Positions 1 through 7,065 of a stretch of 13,986 nucleotides of DNA are shown here, one piece after another (position 1 is the stretch's first letter; the number at the start of each line of letters is the position of its first letter). The position numbers and the translations under genes were made by a program. The notes beneath the pieces are model-generated. The model saw only the letters and a program-made list of their open reading frames with translations, ran no database searches and was not told the origin of the DNA. The DNA comes from JBBDRW01 sp040905265 (GTDB lineage Bacteria; Bacteroidota; Rhodothermia; Balneolales; Balneolaceae), in the NCBI GenBank assembly GCA_040905265.1, contig JBBDRW010000001.1, positions 1-13,986 on the forward strand. Reading direction: 5' to 3'.

Positions 1-22
1 TCACTTCATTCACGGTCGCATC

Positions 23-454
23 TTAATCTTCCTGGCTGATTCCACCTCTCTCCAGTAGCCTCTCCTGACGCTCCTCCCGCTGAACTGCCAGATTGAGCTG
101 AAACTGAGCCCGCCGTTTTTGCGCTTGCAGTTCACTGTCGTTGATCTTTAGAAGCAGCTCTCCTGCCTCTACCGGCCGGCCCTCTTCAAAATGGATCTCC
201 ATGATTTTTCCAGATACTTCTGCCCGGAGATCGACCACTTCATTTGCCTGGAGAGTCCCGCTCGCATAGATCTTGTCTTCGATCCTTTCAGGCTGCAGCC
301 GAACCCCCTCTACCTGAAGAAGACTTCCGGATCCGGAGGATTCAACTGTCTCTGATGACGAACTGAAGAGTGGTTGAACCTTCGGATAGGCGATGATCCC
401 CAGGACAACAAGGATCAGAACGGCTGTGAGTATCCTTTTGACGATTCTATTCAT
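23..454 (-). CDS. RND-type efflux periplasmic adaptor (membrane fusion protein), N-terminal part, ended by a premature stop
   Basis: 143 codons are open from ATG at 454 to TAA at 23-25. The protein has an uncleaved-looking membrane helix (residues about 7-23, no lipobox), a short serine-rich stretch, then the beta/lipoyl-like half-motif of HlyD/AcrA-family adaptors (ASGTL, then LRAEVSGKI and FEEGRPVEAGELL, about residues 66-103), and the first arm of the alpha-hairpin, rich in Gln, Arg and Glu. Adaptors of this family are normally about 350-400 residues, link an inner-membrane RND pump to an outer-membrane channel, and continue past ISQED with Tyr. Here the next codon is TAA, and the same frame goes on as D-A-T-V-N-E-V to the window edge. 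The second hairpin arm, lipoyl half and beta-barrel would lie beyond position 1. A nonsense mutation (pseudogene) or a base-call error is likely. No Shine-Dalgarno is visible. Family call is confident; functionality is doubtful. Confidence 0.8.
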   Translation of the reverse strand: MNRIVKRILTAVLILVVLGIIAYPKVQPLFSSSSETVESSGSGSLLQVEGVRLQPERIEDKIYASGTLQANEVVDLRAEVSGKIMEIHFEEGRPVEAGELLLKINDSELQAQKRRAQFQLNLAVQREERQERLLERGGISQED

Positions 455-803
455 AACGTGTTCAAATCTGTACGATTATCGATCAGGTGAAAGCCTTCCG
501 GCGGAATGATAGGCAAAATCAACAGTGAATTCAGGAAATCATATGATAAAAAATGTTTCAATTGAGCCCAATTACCGAAAGAGTCTGTCGGACGTACGTC
601 GAATTTGCTACTGCGGCAGGATGTGACTCTATCCTGGCCGGATAGTAAAATAGGGTGCCCGGTCGATTGTCCGGACACCCTATTCTGGATTCTTTCTGCC
701 TGCTGCATCACTACCCTGTTGATCTGTTCGGCTGAACCTGGCAGGCCAACCGACAATCACAGCCGGCAGCGGAACAAGCCACATACTCTCAATTCAGGGA
801 GTT
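455..803. other. 349-bp gene-free interval between trxA and the adaptor gene
   Basis: It holds the trxA terminator hairpin (647-684) and, beyond it, the space where a minus-strand promoter for the efflux adaptor should lie. The best match by eye is TTGGGC, 17 bases, TATCAT reading on the minus strand. The TATCAT box overlaps a perfect 10-bp palindrome, ATCATATGAT (538-547). The small open frames here read straight through the terminator and show no protein-like composition. Confidence 0.45.
647..684 (-). terminator. Rho-independent terminator of trxA
   Basis: Two 14-base arms (649-662 and 671-684) enclose an 8-base loop. On the plus strand one position is a C/A mismatch, but on the minus-strand transcript it becomes a U-G pair, so the stem is continuous only in the trxA direction. 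The distal arm ends in the minus-strand TTTT run (650-647). It lies about 120 bases after the trxA stop and separates trxA from the efflux adaptor gene. Confidence 0.8.
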
Positions 804-1127
804 TTACAGTTGTGCGTCCAGTTGTTTCTTGATCTGTGGCTTTGGTACGGCACCCACGATCTGATCCACAACTTCACCGTTCTTGAAAATCAACAAAGCC
901 GGAATACTGCGAATGCCATATTTTACAGAAATCTGCGGGTTGTTGTCAACATTCACTTTTCCGATTTTTGCTTTTCCTTCATACTCACCTGCAAGTTCTT
1001 CAACCACCGGGCCGATCATTCGGCAGGGGCCGCACCATTCCGCCCAAAAATCCACCAATACAGGTGTTTCGGCACTTTCAACTTCTGTCTCGAAGTTCTG
1101 GTCTGTAAACTCTAATGGTTTTGCCAT
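804..1127 (-). CDS. trxA: Thioredoxin
   Basis: A 107-residue protein, the usual length for classical thioredoxin 1. It has the dithiol active site W31-C-G-P-C35, the buried Asp26 in VDFWAEW that assists the resolving cysteine, and the cis-proline loop at Ile75-Pro76. There is no signal peptide, so it is cytoplasmic. It reduces protein disulfides using electrons from thioredoxin reductase and supports ribonucleotide reductase, peroxiredoxins and methionine sulfoxide reductase. It is downstream of dnaE on the same strand, a pairing I recall as common in Bacteroidota, but here a 255-bp gap with an inverted-repeat element intervenes. A possible minus-strand promoter lies between that element and the start (TTGAAA near 1160-1165), though the boxes are weak and very close to the ATG. 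There is no Shine-Dalgarno. A terminator follows at 647-684. Confidence 0.97.
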   Translation of the reverse strand: MAKPLEFTDQNFETEVESAETPVLVDFWAEWCGPCRMIGPVVEELAGEYEGKAKIGKVNVDNNPQISVKYGIRSIPALLIFKNGEVVDQIVGAVPKPQIKKQLDAQL

Positions 1128-1174
1128 GATTGTTCAATCTATGATTTCGATTTACCAGTTTTCAATTTGATTAA

Positions 1175-1318
1175 CAGGAGTCTTTGAAAAACCAGGATTT
1201 TTGGTCAAAATCGAGGCCAGAGGGATTTTAAAACCGCAGCATATTGAGCATATGTGAGGATTTTAAAATCCCGATAACGAAGATATTGAGCAAAAAGACA
1301 GTTTTGCAAAGTCTCCTG
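1175..1318. repeat. 144-bp nested inverted-repeat element (MITE-like)
   Basis: Both ends begin CAGGAG and carry long imperfect terminal inverted repeats of about 38 bases: the left end (CAGGAGTCTTTGAAAAAC) matches the reverse complement of the right end (CAGGAGACTTTGCAAAAC), and similarity continues through TTTTTG and TCAA. Inside are a second pair of arms (1222-1235 and 1258-1272, the latter containing the perfect 14-bp palindrome GGATTTTAAAATCC) and a central CATAT/ATATG hairpin (1240-1254). Each outer arm has its own small hairpin (GATTTT/AAAATC at 1196-1212 and GCAAAA/TTTTGC at 1290-1307). ATATTGAGCA occurs twice (1241-1250, 1283-1292). It carries no open frame. The structure fits a non-autonomous mobile element or dispersed palindromic repeat; no convincing target-site duplication is visible. 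Confidence 0.65.
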
Positions 1319-1382
1319 ACAAGGTCGATATAAATACAATGAGAAACATATCACTTTTTGTTATCAATCGGATTGTCTGATG

Positions 1383-4300
1383 CTATGGACCGGCAGACCG
1401 TATTAAACCGACGGCCTCTTCACCAATCAAATCCCGGAGCCCGGCAAGAAGTTCATTGCTCGGATCGACGACAAATTTACGCACATTCATCATAAATGGC
1501 TCCTCAACCGCCTTGCTGTAGACCTGAAACCGTACCGGGGTACTCCCCTTGTGAACGCTGAAGAGGGAGGCCATCTTGTGCAGTTCATCCCGTGTAAGCT
1601 GGTCCGTTTCCAGGCTGATCATCAGTTCCAGCTGGTTTTGAAACTTTTCCCGCAAATTTTCAACCCGCTCGAATGAGTTTGCAATGACTTTCGGCTGTGA
1701 GTCACGTTTATCGACCACACCTTCAATCATTACAACTGTATCCACCTGAATCATTCCCAGGTATCGGTCATAGACGTCATTGAAGGCGATCGACTCGGCC
1801 GCTCCCTCCAGATCTTCAAGCTGAATGAAGGCAAACGGCCTTCCCTTTCGGTCGTTCAGCCTTTTCACACCGGTTACGATTCCAACCACCCGGACAGTGG
1901 AACGGTTCGGCAACTGCGAAAGGGCCTCTGAATCAAGTGTATGGCTGGCAAAGAGTCGAATATCTTCCCTGTGTTTATCCAGCGGGTGGCCGCTCAAATA
2001 GAACCCGATCAATTCACGCTCCCGTTTCAGCCGCTCAATATTGGACCACGGTTCCTCCTCCCTGAACCTCGGTTCATCCACGACAGAGGAGCCGCCATCT
2101 GAACCGCCGAACAGGGAGCCCTGGTTCAGTCGCTCTTCTTCCTGTTTCCGGGAGGCGTAACTGAGAATGTCTTCAATGCTGGCCAGAAGTTGCGCCCGGT
2201 TCTCGTGAAAGCTGTCGAACGCACCGGCCTGAATCAGGCTCTCGATCGTACGACGGTTACAGACCCTGGTATCAATCCGGGAAGAAAATTCAAAGATAGA
2301 GCGGAAGGTTCCATTCTCTTCCCTCTCCTCGACAATCTGGTCGATCGCGTTGCTGCCGACCCCCTTGATCGCAGCCAGGCCATACTGGATGCGCCCGTCC
2401 CTGGCAACAAACTTCCCCTCTGCCGTATTGATATTGGGTGGGTCTACCGGAATTCCCATCCGCTGGCACTCCTCGATAAAGAAAGAGACCTTCTTGATGT
2501 CACCCATATTATGGCTCAGCACAGCCGCCATATACTCGGCCGGGTAGTTTGCCTTGAAATACATTGTGTGATAGGCAACCACAGAGTAGGCAGCCGAGTG
2601 GGATTTGTTGAACCCGTAGCCGGCAAAAAGAGCCATCTTGTCAAAGACATCCTTGGCAATCTCCTTCTGATACCCCATCTCCACTGCCTGGGACATAAAC
2701 TTCTCCTCTTCGGGCGGGAGCAGTTCCGGCTTCTTCTTTCCCATAATCCGCCTTAGTACATCCGCTTCACCCAGTGAGTACCCACCCATCTTCTGAGCGA
2801 CCATCATGATCTGCTCCTGATAGATCATGATCCCGAAGGTCGGCTCAAGAATCTCCCGGAGATCTTCATGAGGGTGGACAACCTCTTCTTCTCCATGCTT
2901 TCGTTTGATATAATCCGGGATAAACTGCATCGGGCCTGGCCTGTAAAGCGCATTCATCGCGATCAGATCATTGATATCGGTTGGCTTCAGCTGCTTCAGA
3001 TACCGTCGCATCCCGTCCGATTCAAACTGAAACGTACCGATCGTTGCCCCTTTCTGACAGAGCTCAAAGGTTTTGGGATCGTCCAGCGGAATCTCGTCCA
3101 GATCATAGACGTTTCCGTGGTTCCGTTCAACCATCTCGATCACAGTCTTCAGGATAGAGAGAGTCTTCAGGCCGAGGAAGTCCATCTTCAGCATTCCGGC
3201 ATCCTCGATCACTTTCCCGTCATACTGCGTCACATAGAGCTCGGCATCCTTGGCAGTTCCGATCGGGATATAGTTGGTCAGCTTATCCGGAGCGATGATT
3301 ACACCGGCAGCGTGGATTCCGGTATTCCGTACGGACCCCTCCAGAATCTGTGCCATCCGCATCGTTCTCCCCTCCAGGTTGTCTCCCTCCTGGACCTGAC
3401 GTAGCTCCTTCACCTCATTGTAAGCTTGCTCCAGCGAGATACCTACCGTCTCCGGGACCAGTTTCGCCAGCCTGTCAGCATCGGAAAGGGGAAGGTCGAG
3501 CACCCTCGCAACATCACGAACAGAAGAGCGTGCAGCCATGGTACCGAAGGTGATGATATGAGCCACCTGGCTTTTGCCATATTTGTCAACCACATAATCA
3601 ATGACGCGCTGTCGGCCGTCATCGTCAAAGTCGATATCGATATCGGGCATGGAGACCCGTTCCGGATTGAGAAACCGTTCAAACAGAAGGTTGTAGGTGA
3701 GCGGATCTATATTGGTGATCCCGGTACAGTAGGCGACGACCGAACCGGCAGCAGAGCCCCGGCCGGGGCCTACATAAACGTCCATCTCTTTCGCCGCCGC
3801 GATAAAGTCCTGAACGATCAGAAAGTAACCGGCAAACCCCATCGAACGGATAATCCCCAGCTCATGGTCAATCCTCTCCGACAGGTCCGGGGTCATCTCA
3901 CCATACCGATCCCGGGCTCCTTCCAAGGTCAGGTGGCGCAGGTACTCATCCTCATTTTCAAACCCTTCCGGCAGGGCAAAGTTGGGAAGAATCACATCCC
4001 GTTTCAGCCGGATCGGCTCTATCTTCTCAACAATTTCTTGGGTGTTGGAGATCGCTTCAGGATGATCGGCAAAAAGAGCCTTCATCTCCTCCTGGGTTTT
4101 AAAGTAGAACTCGTCGTTGGGGAAGCCGAAACGGAACCCGCGCCCTTTGCCGATCGGCGTGCTCATCAATTCACCGTTGTCGATACAGAGCAGGGCATCG
4201 TGCGCCCTGGCGTCCTCCTTTTCCAGATAGAAAACATTATTCGCCGCAATGACCTTCACTTCATACTTCTCCGCGAACCGCAGCAGCACCTGGTTCACCC

Positions 4301-5603
4301 GCTCTTCCTCCTCCAGGCCATGCCGGTTCAGCTCCACATAAAAGTCTTTACCGAACTGCTCTTTCCACCAGACAAACGCCTCTTCAGCCGCCTCCTCGCC
4401 CCGATTCAAAATCAGGTCGGGAACTTCACCCCGAATTCCGCCCGTCGTTGCAATCAACCCGTCCCGGAACCGGGAAACAAGCTCCCGGTCTACCCTCGGA
4501 AACTTGTAATAATACCCTTCGATAAACCCGAGTGAACTGAGTTCGGCAAGATTTTTATACCCCTCGCTGTTCTTAGCCAGAAATATTTGCTGATACCGCT
4601 TGTCTTTGTGATCCCGCGTAAATTTTTTCTGGTGTCGATCCTCGACAAAATAACACTCCGCCCCGATGATCGGCTTGATATCGTTTTTATACGCCTCTTC
4701 GGTAAATTTGAAAATACCGTACATATTCCCCAGATCCGTCAGGGCAACGGCAGGCATCCCATCCTCTTTCGCCTTGTGAACCAGATCTGTCACACCGGCT
4801 GTTGCCTGTAACACCGAGTATTTCGAGTGGCAGTGAAGGTGGGTAAACGGTTCGGTAACCTCTTTGCGCCCTTCCACATCTTTTGGAAGATCCAGGGTGA
4901 CCGACTCTTCTCTCTCCTCGCCAGATTCCCCTCTGCTCTGAAGCTCCCGGACTTTCTCCATGTAATGAGAGGCTTCAATAGCATCTGAAGGGGAAAAACC
5001 CGGTTCCTTCAGGCCGGCAGGGAGCCGTATAGTGATAACACTTTTCCGGACCAGTTCCAGAAAACAACGGGCCGTTGCGTCCACATCGGCAGCCGCATTG
5101 TGCGCCTCCTCAAATCCGGTGTTGAACAGCTTCTGGTGCAGTTCCGCAAGTGTCGGCCACTTGTAACGCCCCCGCCCACCCGGCAGCTTGCAATAGTCAG
5201 TGGCGTCATCTTTCGTATCGATGTGGAGCTTGCCCGGCAGGGGGTTCTCTGCCTCCATCCGAAGATACTCCGATCCCATAATACTGAGATCAAATTCGAG
5301 ATTGTGACCTACCACAAACTCAGCCCTCTCCAGATCCCGGTTAAAGGCCTCCATCGCTTCTGCCAGCGGCACCCCCTCTCTCCTTGCCCGTTCGGTAGAG
5401 ATGCCGTGAATCTTTTCGGAGTTGTAAGGGATCGTAAACCCGTCCGGCCTGATAATAAAATCCTGCTGCGAGATCAGCTTCCCGGACACGTCATGTACCT
5501 GCCAGGCAAGCTGGACGCATCGCGGCCAGTTGTCAAAATCGGTCAGAGGAGCTGAGAAATTTCGCGGGAGACCGGTCGTCTCCGTATCAAAGATCAGATA
5601 CAT
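1383..5603 (-). CDS. dnaE: DNA polymerase III subunit alpha with fused N-terminal proofreading exonuclease
   Basis: This 1406-residue replicative polymerase is longer than the roughly 1160 residues of E. coli DnaE because of an N-terminal exonuclease. Domains in order: DEDDh exonuclease (about 1-190; Asp6 and Glu8 in FDTETTG, Asp105, His168 and Asp173); linker (190-250); PHP domain (251-470); polymerase palm and fingers with GPGRGSAAGS (612-621), catalytic Asp654 and Asp656 in PDIDIDF and Asp808 in KMDFLGL; helix-hairpin-helix near 1072-1095; an internal clamp-binding motif Q1161-G-S-L-F1165; an OB fold (about 1237-1312); and a C-terminal domain. The PHP domain keeps HLHCHS (255-260) and Glu316, but expected metal ligands look replaced (Leu291 for His, Asn456 for Asp, Phe458 for His), so proofreading probably rests on the fused exonuclease. 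The ATG at 5603 is chosen because the exonuclease motif starts at residue 4; it has no Shine-Dalgarno. No intrinsic terminator is obvious before the repeat element. Confidence 0.97.
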   Translation of the reverse strand: MYLIFDTETTGLPRNFSAPLTDFDNWPRCVQLAWQVHDVSGKLISQQDFIIRPDGFTIPYNSEKIHGISTERARREGVPLAEAMEAFNRDLERAEFVVGHNLEFDLSIMGSEYLRMEAENPLPGKLHIDTKDDATDYCKLPGGRGRYKWPTLAELHQKLFNTGFEEAHNAAADVDATARCFLELVRKSVITIRLPAGLKEPGFSPSDAIEASHYMEKVRELQSRGESGEEREESVTLDLPKDVEGRKEVTEPFTHLHCHSKYSVLQATAGVTDLVHKAKEDGMPAVALTDLGNMYGIFKFTEEAYKNDIKPIIGAECYFVEDRHQKKFTRDHKDKRYQQIFLAKNSEGYKNLAELSSLGFIEGYYYKFPRVDRELVSRFRDGLIATTGGIRGEVPDLILNRGEEAAEEAFVWWKEQFGKDFYVELNRHGLEEEERVNQVLLRFAEKYEVKVIAANNVFYLEKEDARAHDALLCIDNGELMSTPIGKGRGFRFGFPNDEFYFKTQEEMKALFADHPEAISNTQEIVEKIEPIRLKRDVILPNFALPEGFENEDEYLRHLTLEGARDRYGEMTPDLSERIDHELGIIRSMGFAGYFLIVQDFIAAAKEMDVYVGPGRGSAAGSVVAYCTGITNIDPLTYNLLFERFLNPERVSMPDIDIDFDDDGRQRVIDYVVDKYGKSQVAHIITFGTMAARSSVRDVARVLDLPLSDADRLAKLVPETVGISLEQAYNEVKELRQVQEGDNLEGRTMRMAQILEGSVRNTGIHAAGVIIAPDKLTNYIPIGTAKDAELYVTQYDGKVIEDAGMLKMDFLGLKTLSILKTVIEMVERNHGNVYDLDEIPLDDPKTFELCQKGATIGTFQFESDGMRRYLKQLKPTDINDLIAMNALYRPGPMQFIPDYIKRKHGEEEVVHPHEDLREILEPTFGIMIYQEQIMMVAQKMGGYSLGEADVLRRIMGKKKPELLPPEEEKFMSQAVEMGYQKEIAKDVFDKMALFAGYGFNKSHSAAYSVVAYHTMYFKANYPAEYMAAVLSHNMGDIKKVSFFIEECQRMGIPVDPPNINTAEGKFVARDGRIQYGLAAIKGVGSNAIDQIVEEREENGTFRSIFEFSSRIDTRVCNRRTIESLIQAGAFDSFHENRAQLLASIEDILSYASRKQEEERLNQGSLFGGSDGGSSVVDEPRFREEEPWSNIERLKRERELIGFYLSGHPLDKHREDIRLFASHTLDSEALSQLPNRSTVRVVGIVTGVKRLNDRKGRPFAFIQLEDLEGAAESIAFNDVYDRYLGMIQVDTVVMIEGVVDKRDSQPKVIANSFERVENLREKFQNQLELMISLETDQLTRDELHKMASLFSVHKGSTPVRFQVYSKAVEEPFMMNVRKFVVDPSNELLAGLRDLIGEEAVGLIRSAGP

Positions 5604-5927
5604 GGCAAAGGGTACGGGTTGAGAGTGACCGGAACGTCACTACGGGTGAAAACAAAGAGAAACAGCAGCCGAAATCCGAACTTGACTCCTGGTCCGGCCG
5701 GCAGTAATCCTATACCAGAATATAGCAGATCCGGAAGTAAACCGTGAACCGGGATTCACCGCAGAGGGGAACTTTTCGGAGAATCCCGCCGTACGTTTGA
5801 GCATCTCTGCTTCCAGTTCATTCTCTTCTTGACAAATGCCTGCTAACGACTCAAGTCATATGACATGGGAAACCCACATCAGATGGCCATTGCCATTTCA
5901 TGGGGCAAAATGATACCATACCGGTCG

Positions 5928-5983
5928 TTGACTAATCGAATTCGAATCAATACATTTCTCTGACAATTTAATTTAACGTTAAA
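5928..5983 (+). promoter_or_regulatory. Candidate promoter with two palindromes upstream of the NmrA-family gene
   Basis: TTGACT (5928-5933) and TACATT (5951-5956) are separated by exactly 17 bases, a fair sigma-70-like fit. The spacer contains the perfect 10-bp palindrome TCGAATTCGA (5936-5945). Just past the expected start of transcription is a perfect 12-bp palindrome TTTAACGTTAAA (5972-5983). Both are placed where a dimeric repressor could block initiation. Called by eye; lineages of this group may use other promoter consensus sequences. Confidence 0.4.
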
Positions 5984-5988
5984 CAAAT

Positions 5989-5992
5989 GGAG
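5989..5992 (+). promoter_or_regulatory. Ribosome binding site of the NmrA-family gene
   Basis: GGAG lies 8 bases before the ATG at 6001. It supports that start over any internal one. It is one of only two clear Shine-Dalgarno sequences in the window. Confidence 0.55.
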
Positions 5993-6000
5993 CCATTGTT

Positions 6001-6954
6001 ATGGGAGAGAAAAAAGTTATCGTTGTCTATGGAGCTACCGGTTCACAGGGTGGCGGGCTTGTCCAGTCAATACTGAAGGACAAACAGGGAGGTTTTTCAG
6101 TACGGGCTGTAACACGTGACCCCTCCTCAGACAAAGCCAAAGAGCTTGCCACTGCGGGAGCGGATGTTGTGGCCGGTGATATTGATGATTTTCAAAGCAT
6201 CAAAAGTACTCTGAAAGGTGCTTACGGAGCTTATTTCGTTACATTTTTCTGGGATCATTTCTCCCCGGAGAAAGAGATGAAACAGGCCAGGGATCTGGCA
6301 AAAGCTGCCAAAGAGGAGGGGCTGGAACATGTCATCTGGTCAACCCTTGAGGATACACGAAAGTGGGTCCCGCTGGAGAGCGACCAGTTACCCACGCTTC
6401 AGGATAAGTACAAGGTCCCCCACTTTGATGCAAAAGGGGAGGCAAACCAGTTTTTCATCTCCGAAAAGGTACCCACTACCTTTTTCCACGTCTCCTTCTA
6501 CTGGGACAACATGATCCACTTCGGGCTCGGCCCCAAACGAGGGGAAGACGGGAAACTTGCCATCGCATTTCCCTTGGGCGATAAGAAAATGGCCGGCATT
6601 GCCGCCGAAGATATCGGTAAATGCGCCTATGGCATATTCAAAAAGGGAAAAGCAATGATCGGAAAGACGGTAGGGGTAGCCGGAGATCAGATTACCTGTG
6701 CCGATATGGCCAAAGCACTTACAGACGCTCTTGGAGAAGAGGTCTCCTATTATGAGATGACTCCCGAACAGTTCAGGAATCTCGGCTTTCCCGGATCAGA
6801 TGACCTTGGAAACATGTTTCAGTTTTACCGGGATTTCGACGAGGTTTGCAACTCTGTCAGGGATGTCGATTTCTCCAGGGAACTGAACCCCGAATTAAAA
6901 TCCTTCAGAGAGTGGCTGAAAGAGAATGTATCCAACATCCCGATTGACTCCTGA
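6001..6954 (+). CDS. NmrA/HSCARG-family NAD(P)-binding protein
   Basis: A 317-residue Rossmann-fold protein of the atypical short-chain dehydrogenase superfamily. The dinucleotide-binding loop G11-A-T-G14-S-Q-G17-G follows the first beta strand; Arg39 in AVTRDP sits where NADP-preferring members contact the 2'-phosphate; D60-I-D-D ends the third strand region. The NmrA pattern continues with VIWSTLED (111-118) and the HFDAKGEAN stretch (141-149). A normal YxxxK catalytic pair is not evident, as in NmrA and HSCARG, which act as NAD(P) redox sensors or regulators; other relatives are quinone reductases, so an enzymatic role is possible. No signal peptide: cytoplasmic. It appears monocistronic, with its own promoter candidate and palindromes upstream, suggesting inducible control. 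Family assignment is firm; substrate and role are unknown. Confidence 0.88.
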   Translation: MGEKKVIVVYGATGSQGGGLVQSILKDKQGGFSVRAVTRDPSSDKAKELATAGADVVAGDIDDFQSIKSTLKGAYGAYFVTFFWDHFSPEKEMKQARDLAKAAKEEGLEHVIWSTLEDTRKWVPLESDQLPTLQDKYKVPHFDAKGEANQFFISEKVPTTFFHVSFYWDNMIHFGLGPKRGEDGKLAIAFPLGDKKMAGIAAEDIGKCAYGIFKKGKAMIGKTVGVAGDQITCADMAKALTDALGEEVSYYEMTPEQFRNLGFPGSDDLGNMFQFYRDFDEVCNSVRDVDFSRELNPELKSFREWLKENVSNIPIDS

Positions 6955-6986
6955 ACAGGCCGGTTATATACCCGCCATCTGAGTCC

Positions 6987-7062
6987 TGTATAATGGCTTT
7001 TGTAACTCTTTTCTGTAATTAGTACTCTTAGGGTACTAGCTATATTCTAACGTTACAGAAAA
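6987..7062 (+). promoter_or_regulatory. Candidate -10 box and nested dyads in the leader of the lipoprotein gene
   Basis: A perfect TATAAT (6989-6994) follows the NmrA-family stop by 34 bases, but no good -35 box is seen. Downstream, perfect 10-base arms TTTTCTGTAA (7009-7018) and TTACAGAAAA (7053-7062) enclose a second dyad TAGTAC/GTACTA (7020-7025, 7033-7038). The outer right arm ends 3 bases before the ATG at 7066, so folding in RNA would occlude the start. No U-run follows, so it is not a standard terminator. Confidence 0.4.
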
Positions 7063-7065
7063 CCG

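Larger units (their letters stand above)
5604..6000. other. 397-bp divergent intergenic region between dnaE and the NmrA-family gene
   Basis: No gene is seen. On the dnaE side there is a weak minus-strand promoter-like pair (TTCACG, 18 bases, TATATT; 5719-5748) and a short dyad GTGAC/GTCAC (5625-5640) in the leader. On the other side is a better plus-strand promoter candidate (5928-5956) with two perfect palindromes around it. An imperfect dyad lies at 5861-5881 (arms TGACATGGG and CCCACATCA). Confidence 0.5.

Noticed and set aside
451..756. 101-codon minus-strand frame overlapping the efflux adaptor start by ATGA
   Set aside because: The 4-base overlap looks like an operon junction, but the frame runs through the trxA terminator hairpin and the translation has no recognisable motif or compositional bias of a protein.
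1135..1165. Bacteroides-like promoter for trxA (TTG, 21 bases, TAGATTG on the minus strand)
   Set aside because: The second box is a poor match and would place the transcript start within a few bases of the ATG; not strong enough to annotate.
810..1170. Two plus-strand frames antisense to thioredoxin
   Set aside because: They mirror trxA codons; no start context or protein-like features.
3426..4535. 369-codon open frame on the plus strand inside dnaE
   Set aside because: It is fully antisense to conserved polymerase sequence, its translation is rich in Arg, His, Pro and Gln without domain-like pattern, and it is explained by the codon bias of dnaE.
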